This document shows, one piece after another, positions 7,084 through 14,899 of a DNA stretch of 16,561 nucleotides (its first letter is position 1; the number at the start of each line of letters is the position of its first letter). Under the pieces are notes generated by a model that was not told where the DNA came from, made no database searches, and saw nothing but the letters and a program-made list of their open reading frames with translations. The stretch comes from Bacteroidales bacterium UBA1722 (GTDB taxonomy: Bacteria; Bacteroidota; Bacteroidia; Bacteroidales; UBA932), in NCBI GenBank assembly GCA_002317435.1, contig DCIQ01000138.1, positions 1 through 16,561 on the forward strand. The letters run 5' to 3'. A program made the translations under genes and the position numbers.

Positions 7084-8646
7084 ATGGTTAAATATCTCAT
7101 TATCGGCAGTGGCCTGGCGGGGCTGTATACCGCCCATAAGGCTTCTGCGCTCGGCTCTGTCCTGATAGTTACCAAGAAGGGCATCAGAGAGAGCAATTCC
7201 TATAATGCGCAGGGTGGCATAGCAGCCGTGACCACTCTGGAAGATGACCCCGAAATCCATTTTGCGGATACCATGATAGCAGGCCGCGGACTATGCGAAG
7301 ACAAGGCCGTGGAAATATTGGTCCACGAAGGACCGGACCGTATCCGGGAGATTATCGGTGAGGGGATGAAGTTCGATACCGAGAACGGGAAACTCTCCCT
7401 CGGACTTGAAGGCGGGCATCACCGCCACAGGATACTCCACGCAGGAGGAGATTCTACAGGGAAATATATAACCGAGTTTCTGATATCCAAGGTGGTCTCC
7501 GACCCGGGTATCACGATCAGGGAGAATATGTCCGTGATAGATTTTCTCATTCGGGACGGTGTATGTTACGGCGTCCGTTGCTGGAATGAATCTTCACAGG
7601 AGGAGGAGCTGATCTATGCGGAACACACCTTCCTGACGGCCGGAGGCACTTCCGCCATATATACCAGAACCACGAATCCGGAGACCACGATAGGTGACGG
7701 TATCGCCATGGCATACAAAGCCGGCTGCAAGGTGGTGGATATGGAATTCATCCAGTTCCATCCGACGTCGCTTTATGTCGAGAATTCGCCCAAGGCTTTT
7801 CTCATCAGTGAAGCCGTCAGGGGAGAGGGAGCCCATTTGCTGGATCGGAACGGGAAGCGTTTCATGCTCCCGATTCATGAATTGGCGGAACTGGCTCCGC
7901 GGGACATAGTGGCCCGCTCCATCTTCAAGCAGATGGCTGAGGATGACAGACCTTATGTCATGCTTTCGCTGAAACATATCAGCCCGGACAAGATACGTTC
8001 CCGTTTTCCGAATCTGGTGGCCAAATGTGCCGAATTCGGTTATGACATGACCGACAGGATACCTATCGCCCCCGCCGCCCATTATACCGTAGGGGGAGTG
8101 GCTTCCGATCTGGACGGCAGGAGTGACATAAAGAGACTCTATCTCTGCGGAGAGGTGGCTTCCACCGGTATTATGGGAGCCAACAGGTTAGCGTCCAATT
8201 CCCTGATAGAATGTCTCGTATTCGCGAACAGGGCCATCAGGGTCTCCGAAGAGTGCGGTCCGCTGGTGCAGGTTCCCGAGTTCCGGAAGATGTACACAAA
8301 GGATGAATCGGGCCGTGAAGCATATATAGCCCTGAAGAACCAGATAGCTCATACCATGAACAACTGTTCGGGCATCATCCGCTCCGAACTTCTTCTGTCC
8401 ACAGGCTTGAATCTCGTCAAGAATTACCTCAAGGCACTTGGTCCCGAGAAATTCGAATATTACGATGAAGCCTCCAGGAAACTGCTCACGGTGGCATACC
8501 TCATAATGACCGGTGCACGGTTCCGCCGTGAAAGCCGCGGAGGACATTACAGGGAGGATTATCCACTCCTGAACGAGGACTTCACCCTGCATACCGTTCA
8601 GCAGTCCGGCTGTCCGCTCACCACCAAACCCGTAAATGAAAAGTGA
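7084..8646 (+). CDS. nadB: L-aspartate oxidase
   Basis: NadB oxidises L-aspartate to iminoaspartate, the first step of NAD synthesis from aspartate, using FAD; in anaerobes fumarate can accept the electrons. The 520-residue protein opens with the FAD-binding Rossmann motif GSGLAGL (8-14). The flavoprotein signature NSYNAQGGIAA (38-48), HAGGDSTGKYI (119-129) and EFIQFHPTSLY (221-231) follow. Catalytic-site residues expected for the NadB/FrdA family are visible as H226, REGEG-like RGEGAH (246-251), R273 and H333. The C-terminal FAD motif GEVASTGIMGANRLASNSL is intact. The ATG at 7084 puts the Rossmann strand at the usual place; an in-frame TTG two codons upstream is less likely. The final 11 bases overlap nadC. 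Confidence 0.95.
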   Translation: MVKYLIIGSGLAGLYTAHKASALGSVLIVTKKGIRESNSYNAQGGIAAVTTLEDDPEIHFADTMIAGRGLCEDKAVEILVHEGPDRIREIIGEGMKFDTENGKLSLGLEGGHHRHRILHAGGDSTGKYITEFLISKVVSDPGITIRENMSVIDFLIRDGVCYGVRCWNESSQEEELIYAEHTFLTAGGTSAIYTRTTNPETTIGDGIAMAYKAGCKVVDMEFIQFHPTSLYVENSPKAFLISEAVRGEGAHLLDRNGKRFMLPIHELAELAPRDIVARSIFKQMAEDDRPYVMLSLKHISPDKIRSRFPNLVAKCAEFGYDMTDRIPIAPAAHYTVGGVASDLDGRSDIKRLYLCGEVASTGIMGANRLASNSLIECLVFANRAIRVSEECGPLVQVPEFRKMYTKDESGREAYIALKNQIAHTMNNCSGIIRSELLLSTGLNLVKNYLKALGPEKFEYYDEASRKLLTVAYLIMTGARFRRESRGGHYREDYPLLNEDFTLHTVQQSGCPLTTKPVNEK

Positions 8647-9484
8647 TATGGACCTTATCGATAAAATAATAGATCTCGCCATAGAAGAGGATATTGCCGG
8701 AGGCGATATAACCACTGATTCGCTGATTCCCACCACCAGCCGGGCCCTGGCCACGATGACGGCCAAGAGCGAAGGGGTGATATCGGGTATCACCGTGGTC
8801 GAAAGGGTGTTCAGGCGTTTTCAGGATGACATCAAGTTCGAAGTGTTCTTCCCTGACGGCTCGCACGTAAAGAAGGGGGACCTCATCATGACGATAGAAG
8901 GGAGTTATCCCGCACTCCTGAAAGGTGAGAGGACTGCCCTCAACTTCTTCCAGAGAATGTCCGGAATCGCCACCGAAACCGCGCGGTATGTAGCGGAGCT
9001 GAAGGATTTCAATACCCGGCTGCTGGATACCAGAAAGACCGCCCCGGGGATGAGGATGACCGATAAGATGGCTGTACACGACGGTGGAGGCACGAACCAC
9101 AGGATGGGCCTGTATGATATGGTTATGATAAAGGATAACCATATCAAGATGGCAGGGGGCATCACCCCCGCGGTCCGCGAAGTCCGCAGGCATATTCCGG
9201 AAGGGATGAAGATAGAAGTGGAGACTGAGACTCTGGAACAGGTGAGGGAGGCCGTGGCGACCGGATGTGATATAATAATGCTGGACAATATGCCTGTGGA
9301 GACGATGGCCGAGGCGGTGAGACTGATAGCGGGAAGGGCCCGGACAGAGGCCTCCGGCAATATGACCATCCCCCGTCTGCGCGAGGTGGCCGCCACGGGC
9401 GTGGACTTCATCTCCGTGGGGGCGCTGACCCACTCCGTGAAGGGAATGGATATCAGTATGCGCATCGCCGAAAAGGATTCATAA
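8636..9484 (+). CDS. nadC: Quinolinate (nicotinate-nucleotide) phosphoribosyltransferase, carboxylating
   Basis: NadC converts quinolinate and PRPP to nicotinate mononucleotide, the third step of the aspartate route to NAD. The 282 residues carry the full set of family motifs: EEDI.GGDITT near the N-terminus, ALNFFQRMSGIAT (101-113), the PRPP/quinolinate-binding DTRKTAPG (131-138), GGGTNHRMGL (150-159), MIKDNH (164-169), IEVET (193-197), MLDN (215-218) and SVGALTHS (260-267). The ATG at 8636 overlaps nadB by 11 bases; a second in-frame ATG at 8648 would avoid the overlap and is also possible. The quinolinate synthase gene nadA is not in this window, although nadB and nadC need it. Confidence 0.95.
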   Translation: MKSDMDLIDKIIDLAIEEDIAGGDITTDSLIPTTSRALATMTAKSEGVISGITVVERVFRRFQDDIKFEVFFPDGSHVKKGDLIMTIEGSYPALLKGERTALNFFQRMSGIATETARYVAELKDFNTRLLDTRKTAPGMRMTDKMAVHDGGGTNHRMGLYDMVMIKDNHIKMAGGITPAVREVRRHIPEGMKIEVETETLEQVREAVATGCDIIMLDNMPVETMAEAVRLIAGRARTEASGNMTIPRLREVAATGVDFISVGALTHSVKGMDISMRIAEKDS

Positions 9485-9507
9485 AGGGTTGTCATTTTTG
9501 AGACCCG

Positions 9508-9539
9508 TTTATAACTGTCAGGATGTTTTCTTAACTTTG
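9508..9539 (+). promoter_or_regulatory. Probable Bacteroidota-type promoter of the TGS/kinase gene
   Basis: TAACTTTG at 9532-9539 is an exact TAnnTTTG box, and TTTA at 9508-9511, 20 bases upstream, is a 3-of-4 match to the -33 element. The following ATG is 22 bases downstream of the box, so the leader would be short. The 77-base gap after nadC together with this box suggests that a new transcription unit begins here. Confidence 0.6.
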
Positions 9540-9561
9540 GGGAGAAATATATCCGGACGCT

Positions 9562-11289
9562 ATGAAAGAAAAAACATCTTCCGATTCTGACGTTATGGTC
9601 AGAATATTCAGCCACGCTGAACCTTACACCATCAAGTGTGCCCCGGGCACCGCTCTGAAGGGAATTCTGGATTCTGTCCGGGATACCGGCTGCGCAGGCA
9701 AAGTGCTGGCGGCCTATGTGAACAATGAACTCAAGGGGTTGGGGCACAGACTATATACGGATGCATATATCCGTTTCGTTGATATCAACTCTCCCGATGG
9801 TCAGAGGACATATATGCGGTCCCTCTCGATGATCGTACAGAAGGTGATTTCCGAGAATTGTTCTGACTATATCCTTCATTTTGACTACTCGCTTCCTGAC
9901 GGCCTTTATGCTGAGATGAGACAGAGAAGCAGCGATTCTGCCGGGTCCTGCGAGTCTTTCCGCCCGGACCCGATAGCGTTTCTCATGCTGAAAAAGAAGA
10001 TTCAGGAACTTGTCGCCAGAGATATCCCTTTCTTGAGGAAGAGAATATCGAATGAGCAGGCGGTGAAGATTTTTTCGGAGAGGGGACAGCAGATGAAGGC
10101 CTCCCTTATAAAGAGCAGGGAGGATTATTTCGTGAATGTGTCGGAACTGGACGGTTATATCGATACGTTTTACGGGCCGCTGCTTTATTCTACAGGAGAG
10201 ATCGACAAGTTCGATGTGATACCTTACGGTGAGGGATTCTGCCTGCAGTATCCCACTGTGAAGACCCGTCACAGTCTGCACATATTCAAGGACCGTTCGA
10301 AACTGGCCGAAGTGTTCGAAGAGACTACCAACTGGAATATAATCCAGGGAATCTCCTCTATGGCTTCGGTGAACAGTACGATTCTCTCCGGGAAGACTCG
10401 GGAGATGATAGCTCTGGCCGAGTCGCTCCACGAGAGGAAATATGCTCAGATAGCCGATATGATAGCCTCCAAGAAGAGTGTGAAGATGGTGCTCATATCG
10501 GGTCCCTCCAGCAGCGGCAAGACCACTACGTCCATGCGCATCGCACTTCAGTGCAGAGTTCTGGGCCTGAACCCCATAGTGGTGGGGATGGATGACTATT
10601 TCGTGGACCGCGAACTTACTCCGAAGGATGAGAACGGGGATTACGACTTTGAATCCCCCTATGCCGTGAATCTGGAACTTCTGAGCACCCAGATGAACGC
10701 TCTCTTCGAAGGTAAGGAAGTGGAACTGCCCAAGTTTGATTTCGTGGCAGGTAAGGGCCGGCCTTCCGGCCGGAAGGTGAAGATGGGTCCTTCTGATATC
10801 CTGATTATGGAGGGGATTCATGCCCTGAATCCCATCATCACGGAGAAAATGGATGAGAAGTATATCTTCAAGGTATTCGCCTCTGCCCTGACCTCCCTGA
10901 ACATGGATGAGAACAATCAGATATCCACCACTGACAGCCGTCTGCTGAGACGTATGCTTCGCGACTGCCGCACCCGCGGGAACTCTCCCGAGAGTACCAT
11001 CCTCAGGTGGCCCAGTGTCCGCGCCGGTGAGGAGAAGAACATCTTCCCGTTCCAGGAAAATGCCGACGTGATGTTCAACTCCACCCTGGTATATGAATTG
11101 TCAGTCCTGAAATATTATGTGGACCCGCTCCTGCGTCGTATCGGCCCGATGTCGCCGGCCTACTCCGAGGCGCTGCGTCTGCTGAACTTCCTGTCATACA
11201 TCGAAGCCATCACTCCCGAAGAATGTTTCTGCATCCCCGCCACCTCCGTGCTCCGGGAATTCATCGGGGGGAGTTCGTTCGAATATTAA
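9562..11289 (+). CDS. Uridine kinase-like nucleoside kinase with N-terminal TGS/ThrRS-like domains
   Basis: The 575-residue protein has three parts. Residues 11-75 resemble a TGS domain like that of threonyl-tRNA synthetase (KCAPGTALKGIL, then AYVNNELKGL). Residues 80-290 look like the ThrRS second additional or editing-type region. Residues 300-575 are a P-loop phosphotransferase of the uridine kinase/phosphoribulokinase type, with Walker A GPSSSGKT at 314-321, a GMDDYF motif at 342-347 that should bind substrate, and EGIHALN at 417-423. Proteins of this build are annotated in Bacteroidota and Firmicutes as nucleoside kinases; the true substrate is uncertain and should not be taken as uridine without a test. 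It has its own promoter. The AT-richer region begins right after it. Confidence 0.85.
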   Translation: MKEKTSSDSDVMVRIFSHAEPYTIKCAPGTALKGILDSVRDTGCAGKVLAAYVNNELKGLGHRLYTDAYIRFVDINSPDGQRTYMRSLSMIVQKVISENCSDYILHFDYSLPDGLYAEMRQRSSDSAGSCESFRPDPIAFLMLKKKIQELVARDIPFLRKRISNEQAVKIFSERGQQMKASLIKSREDYFVNVSELDGYIDTFYGPLLYSTGEIDKFDVIPYGEGFCLQYPTVKTRHSLHIFKDRSKLAEVFEETTNWNIIQGISSMASVNSTILSGKTREMIALAESLHERKYAQIADMIASKKSVKMVLISGPSSSGKTTTSMRIALQCRVLGLNPIVVGMDDYFVDRELTPKDENGDYDFESPYAVNLELLSTQMNALFEGKEVELPKFDFVAGKGRPSGRKVKMGPSDILIMEGIHALNPIITEKMDEKYIFKVFASALTSLNMDENNQISTTDSRLLRRMLRDCRTRGNSPESTILRWPSVRAGEEKNIFPFQENADVMFNSTLVYELSVLKYYVDPLLRRIGPMSPAYSEALRLLNFLSYIEAITPEECFCIPATSVLREFIGGSSFEY

Positions 11290-11322
11290 GGGGATTCCAT
11301 ATCTCGTGGGGACATAGGAATA

Positions 11323-12483
11323 ATGTTGGATAAAGTGCCTGAAATATATAAATATTACGCTTTTATCAGCTATTCATCAAAGGATATCAGATGGGGAAAG
11401 CGTCTGCATCGTAAACTCACTCAGTTCCGGCTTCCATCGGTATTGTGTCCTGAAAGAGCAGGAAGCAGGAAGCCCATCCGGCCGGTGTTCTTCGCTCCAT
11501 ATCACATACAGCCAGGAGAACTGTCAGAGGAGTTGAAGATGCAGTTGAAGGCATCAAGATTTCTCATAGTGATATGTTCTCCGAATAGCGCCGAATCTGA
11601 ATGGGTGGGTAAGGAGATTAATTATTTCTGTTCCGTCAATTCGAAAGAGAATATATATTTATTCATTATCAATGGAGAACCGTTTTCGGCATGCCAGGAA
11701 CGTGAATGCTATAATCCTGAGTTGTGGAAAGTGGGATTTGTCAATCCTCTAGGTGTCAATATCCGTGAAAAGACATACTCTTTTCCCTTTTCCCGATGGA
11801 ATGTAGAGAGGGCCTATATTCAATTGATAACCAAACTTTTGGGGGTTAATTTCGATACCCTTTGGAACCACCATAAGCGTCTGCTCATACAGAAGTTGTG
11901 CATGATATTCATGATTTCATTGACGGTTTTGGGATTGCTGGCTGCTGTTGTCCGGCACTATATGCCGGTAGATGTTTCATTGATATTACAGGAACGGACA
12001 CCACTCAATGAATACCTGCCGGAGATTGCCGATATAGAGATAGGAGTATCTGTCAGAAAATACAATAACCACTTTTCGATCAGCCATCCTAATAGTATTA
12101 TTATATTGGAGGAGATACCGGCTGGCTATTTGGGAGAAGAAGTATCGGTGACGGTCGAAGGTTATCTCTGCTCAGGTTATGATACCACTTTCAAACTGAG
12201 CCGTGAAAATGAAATATTCATTTTCCGTGATGACATGTATTATGGGCATATTAATTTCATATTGATGGATAAGGATACGCATAAGCCTCTTCCGTATTAC
12301 TCCATTTCAATATGTGATGAGAAATTGGATTCAGACAGCTGCGGAGTGGTCGATTATTTTATTCCGATAGAACGGCAGAGGGAGGAATATCAGCTTCATT
12401 CAACACAATTGATTTTTGAAGATGCCATTCTCCAGCCCCCGTTCATCAGTAATGAGCGCGTCGTAATGGCCAAACCGATTTAG
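11323..12483 (+). CDS. Membrane-anchored TIR-domain protein with outer beta domains
   Basis: This 386-residue protein starts with a TIR domain (about residues 11-175): FISYSSKD (14-21), LHRKL..FRLP, RPVF.A....GELSEEL (53-71), SRFLIVICSPNSAESEWVGKEI (78-99). E98 in the WxxxE arrangement matches the catalytic glutamate of NADase-active TIR proteins such as SARM1, so NAD cleavage is possible but unproven. A single transmembrane helix follows at about 190-211. The remaining 175 residues have no enzyme motifs and look like two carboxypeptidase-regulatory or Ig-like beta domains, predicted outside the inner membrane. It begins 33 bases after the kinase gene in DNA of lower GC content. The next genes encode a signal-peptide/TPR protein, a likely partner. 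A sensor or defence role is inference. Confidence 0.8.
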   Translation: MLDKVPEIYKYYAFISYSSKDIRWGKRLHRKLTQFRLPSVLCPERAGSRKPIRPVFFAPYHIQPGELSEELKMQLKASRFLIVICSPNSAESEWVGKEINYFCSVNSKENIYLFIINGEPFSACQERECYNPELWKVGFVNPLGVNIREKTYSFPFSRWNVERAYIQLITKLLGVNFDTLWNHHKRLLIQKLCMIFMISLTVLGLLAAVVRHYMPVDVSLILQERTPLNEYLPEIADIEIGVSVRKYNNHFSISHPNSIIILEEIPAGYLGEEVSVTVEGYLCSGYDTTFKLSRENEIFIFRDDMYYGHINFILMDKDTHKPLPYYSISICDEKLDSDSCGVVDYFIPIERQREEYQLHSTQLIFEDAILQPPFISNERVVMAKPI

Positions 12484-12551
12484 TCAAGATAAAATAATAA
12501 TCTGGTAATCTATATGTGTCTTTTCGGTATATATTCAATTTTTCATCAGTC

Positions 12552-12568
12552 ACTCACTACCAGTGAGT
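12552..12568 (+). terminator. Short hairpin after the TIR gene, possible terminator or operator
   Basis: ACTCACT (12552-12558), loop ACC, AGTGAGT (12562-12568) is a perfect 7-bp inverted repeat in the 177-base gap 12484-12660. It is followed by a mixed pyrimidine stretch (TCCTTCTT) rather than a clean U-tract, so termination is uncertain. The rest of the gap is AT-rich, and no good TAnnTTTG box was found in it. Confidence 0.3.
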
Positions 12569-12660
12569 TCCTTCTTCAAAATATGAATAGATCCTCGAAA
12601 ATCCATCATAAATCTTTACCAACTTTTTTAATCTTTCCTTAGAAATCAGTGTTATTCAGT

Positions 12661-13182
12661 ATGAAACGATTTGTATTTGTCATTGCCTGCCTGTTATTGG
12701 TTCTTGATTTATCGGCAGGGCCTTATACTCAAATATGCTATGTTAAGGAGAAAGGCTCGGACACTCGTCGTGGAGGACAGTTGAGTGGTGTGAAGATAAA
12801 GGTGAAGGATAGGAATGCCACATATTTCAGTGGTGCTGACGGATACTGTACATTGGATGGACTGGATGACGTATTCTCTTTTGAAGAGATTGAGTATGAT
12901 GGCTATATACTTGTGGATGATGAAGATTTGGTTCTAAAACGCAAGCCTTCATCAGAACCGGTAAAAATATTGATGGTTTCACCAAAAGCGTTTTGGGAAG
13001 AGGCAGAGAGATATTATGAGCCGATGCTGGCAGAGGCCATGAAAAATAATGCAAAACTCAAAATTGATAATGAACAGCTTCTTGAGCAGTTGCGGAAAAA
13101 GTCGGAAAGGCTTGCGATGATAGACTATGATGAACTCAATGAGGTTGACAAACAGGTAAGAGGAATGTCTGCTACATGGTGA
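12661..13182 (+). CDS. Secreted coiled-coil protein, N-terminal half of a probably frameshifted TPR protein
   Basis: The 173-residue product begins with a clear Sec signal peptide (MKRFVFVIACLLLVLDLSAG, cleavage near residue 19-20). Residues 24-95 look like a carboxypeptidase-regulatory-like beta domain (SGVKIKVKDRNATYFSGADGYCTLDGL, about 42-68). Residues 110-165 are charged and helical, probably a coiled coil (NEQLLEQLRKKSERLAMIDYDELNEVDKQ). The ATG at 12661 is chosen over an in-frame GTG at 12649 because it gives a normal signal peptide. The frame ends at TGA 13180-13182 in an abrupt tail (VRGMSATW), while the +2 frame resumes sensible protein sequence from 13160. The natural product is likely a fusion with the next gene. 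Confidence 0.65.
   Translation: MKRFVFVIACLLLVLDLSAGPYTQICYVKEKGSDTRRGGQLSGVKIKVKDRNATYFSGADGYCTLDGLDDVFSFEEIEYDGYILVDDEDLVLKRKPSSEPVKILMVSPKAFWEEAERYYEPMLAEAMKNNAKLKIDNEQLLEQLRKKSERLAMIDYDELNEVDKQVRGMSATW
13157..13182 (+). other. Apparent +1 frameshift joining the two halves of the secreted TPR gene
   Basis: The first half runs in frame 1 to TGA 13180-13182; the second half is open in frame 2 from 13160, just after TAA 13157-13159. Dropping one base around 13159 gives DKQVEECLLHGEFHKADSL, a natural helical continuation. The joined protein would have 677 residues. No long homopolymer lies at the junction. The cause could be a real mutation, an assembly error, or a programmed shift near TGG-TGA-A at 13177. 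Confidence 0.6.
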
Positions 13183-13234
13183 ATTCCACAAGGCAGATTC
13201 GCTTATCCTGTCAAAAGGCAGTATAGAAGAACGG

Positions 13235-14695
13235 ATGAATTTAGGCATGAAGGCGGTATCTTCTATCGTGAATGACTTCAAAATCCTATCCGATAATGCT
13301 CTGATAGAATACGATGCGGACAAATCCATTGAGTATTTGGAGAACATCATATCTATTGACCCGGATAATATCCCTGTCTTATTGGAGTTGGGAAATATTT
13401 ATTGTCAGTATAAATCAGACATTCCATCTGGGCAGGTGTATATCAATCAGGCGATTTTCTTCGCCAGAAAGGCACAGCGTGATACTCCTACCGAGTTGGC
13501 TGAATGTCATTTCGCTAAGGGTGTATCATACTTGTATAACAGGAAATATAAAGAGAGTATTAATTCCATCAGAAAGAGTCTTTCATTCTATGCTGTTCCG
13601 AATGTGCCGGAGATTGATGAGTCTTCGGATATGGAAATCGACTCACTTCACATAGGTAGTTATCCGATGACGACGGCTAATGACACTTCTCTGGTATGCA
13701 ATGCATATTCTGTAGCTAACGCTGTTTATGGAATGCAGGGAAAATATAGATTAGTTCTGGACATTAACAATATTATTGAATCGTACATGCCGGATTCTGA
13801 AGATTATGAAGCTCTTTTAACTCGGTTTATCTCAGAAGAACTTTTAAAATTCCAAGCTGGTTTATATGAAACTGTCATTGAGGATTTGAACGGTATAATG
13901 GATTCAATCAATGATGTTGAGTTCAGTGATGCCCATGTCGTGATATACTATCTTCTGGCCAACTGCTTTTCCGAAACAAGCAGATTGGACAGTGTGGACT
14001 TTTATGCTGATAAGATTATTCATTACTATAGACATAAAAAAAAGAACTATTTCGATCAGTATTATATCGGAACGTGTGCGATTAAAACCAAAGTCCTTTT
14101 GGAGAAGGAACAATACCTTGATGCTCTGTCCTGCATTAATGATATCGAAAATGAAGTGGATTTGGAGCAATCTCCCTTTCAAGATCTTACAAGTATGATA
14201 TATAACAATAAAGGTGTTGCGTATATGGGGCTGGAAGAGTATGATAAGGCACTGGTCGAATTGTTGAAAGCGAATAATATCCAGAAGAAGATGCATGATG
14301 AGGGAAGCCCGGTTAATGCGATGAATATTTTGTTGAATTCCAATATCTCCGCGATTTATGGAGAGAAGAACGACCTTGAAAATGCATTAGAATATATATA
14401 TCAGGCATTTTCACAGTGTATATCCCTATATAAGGAGATAGGGTATGAACATCCTCTGGTTTATGTAATCGTTAATCAGATGTATCTGCTGGAAATAGAG
14501 AGTCGTATATACAAAGACGCTATGAAAACGGCGATTATATGCTATACTGAATTGGATGATGCGAAATATCTCTATAGAGAACGTATTGATGAATGCCTCA
14601 AACTGGCGAATGAATCAAAACAATATAGAAAACAAAAGGAATATAGGGAATTGCTCTCCGTCTATAAGGAATTTGTCGAGGAGTACCCTGATTGA
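13235..14695 (+). CDS. TPR-repeat protein, C-terminal half of a probably frameshifted secreted protein
   Basis: The 486-residue frame beginning at this ATG lacks a signal peptide, although its partner is secreted, which fits it being the rear half of one protein. Coding-like sequence already runs from 13160 in this frame (EECLLHGEFHKADSLILSKGSIEERM), so the ATG is probably internal. Tetratricopeptide-like helix pairs are visible at about residues 47-80, 88-121, 322-355 (SMIYNNKGVAYMGLEEYDKALVELLKA) and 364-400, with degenerate ones between. Such arrays bind proteins or peptides. The family resembles secreted Bacteroidales TPR proteins found beside membrane TIR proteins, as here. Base composition is AT-rich like the TIR gene, unlike the rnf region. 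No enzyme motif was seen. Confidence 0.7.
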   Translation: MNLGMKAVSSIVNDFKILSDNALIEYDADKSIEYLENIISIDPDNIPVLLELGNIYCQYKSDIPSGQVYINQAIFFARKAQRDTPTELAECHFAKGVSYLYNRKYKESINSIRKSLSFYAVPNVPEIDESSDMEIDSLHIGSYPMTTANDTSLVCNAYSVANAVYGMQGKYRLVLDINNIIESYMPDSEDYEALLTRFISEELLKFQAGLYETVIEDLNGIMDSINDVEFSDAHVVIYYLLANCFSETSRLDSVDFYADKIIHYYRHKKKNYFDQYYIGTCAIKTKVLLEKEQYLDALSCINDIENEVDLEQSPFQDLTSMIYNNKGVAYMGLEEYDKALVELLKANNIQKKMHDEGSPVNAMNILLNSNISAIYGEKNDLENALEYIYQAFSQCISLYKEIGYEHPLVYVIVNQMYLLEIESRIYKDAMKTAIICYTELDDAKYLYRERIDECLKLANESKQYRKQKEYRELLSVYKEFVEEYPD

Positions 14696-14705
14696 TGGTT
14701 GTCAT

Positions 14706-14826
14706 GAAGTACTTCGCTCATAGTATGGAGTCGGAGGCCTTTCGCTTTAGCGGTCGTTCAGGTCTCCGGAGGGCTTGCGGGGAGGGCTGACCAGTCTGCA
14801 TCAATCTGTCTCTCTCCGTCAAGCCC
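14706..14826. other. GC-rich, strongly foldable intergenic element of unknown type
   Basis: The gap 14696-14899 between convergent genes has no convincing coding frame but holds three secondary-structure elements in 121 bases. GAAGTACTTC at 14706-14715 is a perfect palindrome. Positions 14732-14740 pair with 14760-14768 (9 bp, one G-T wobble) around a small inner CGC-TTTA-GCG hairpin. Positions 14771-14786 pair with 14810-14826 in 16 bp, including a perfect GGGCTTG/CAAGCCC, with one bulged T and two wobbles, around a 23-base loop. There is no U-tract, so a plain terminator is unlikely. It could be a small structured RNA, a dispersed intergenic repeat or a decayed mobile element. The strand cannot be decided, and I do not recognise it as tRNA, SRP RNA, 6S, tmRNA or group II domain V. 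Confidence 0.45.
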
Positions 14827-14899
14827 ACGGTTTGCTGTTCCGGATTTGTAGGAAAAAGATTTGTGGCATTGCGTTGACAGGTGTTTGGCCGCACCATAG

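Noticed and set aside
9486..9506. Possible terminator after nadC (GGGT...ACCC)
   Set aside because: Only four pairs with a long loop; not a convincing hairpin.
12649..12660. GTG start four codons before the ATG at 12661
   Set aside because: It adds MLFS before the signal peptide; the ATG start gives a standard n-region.
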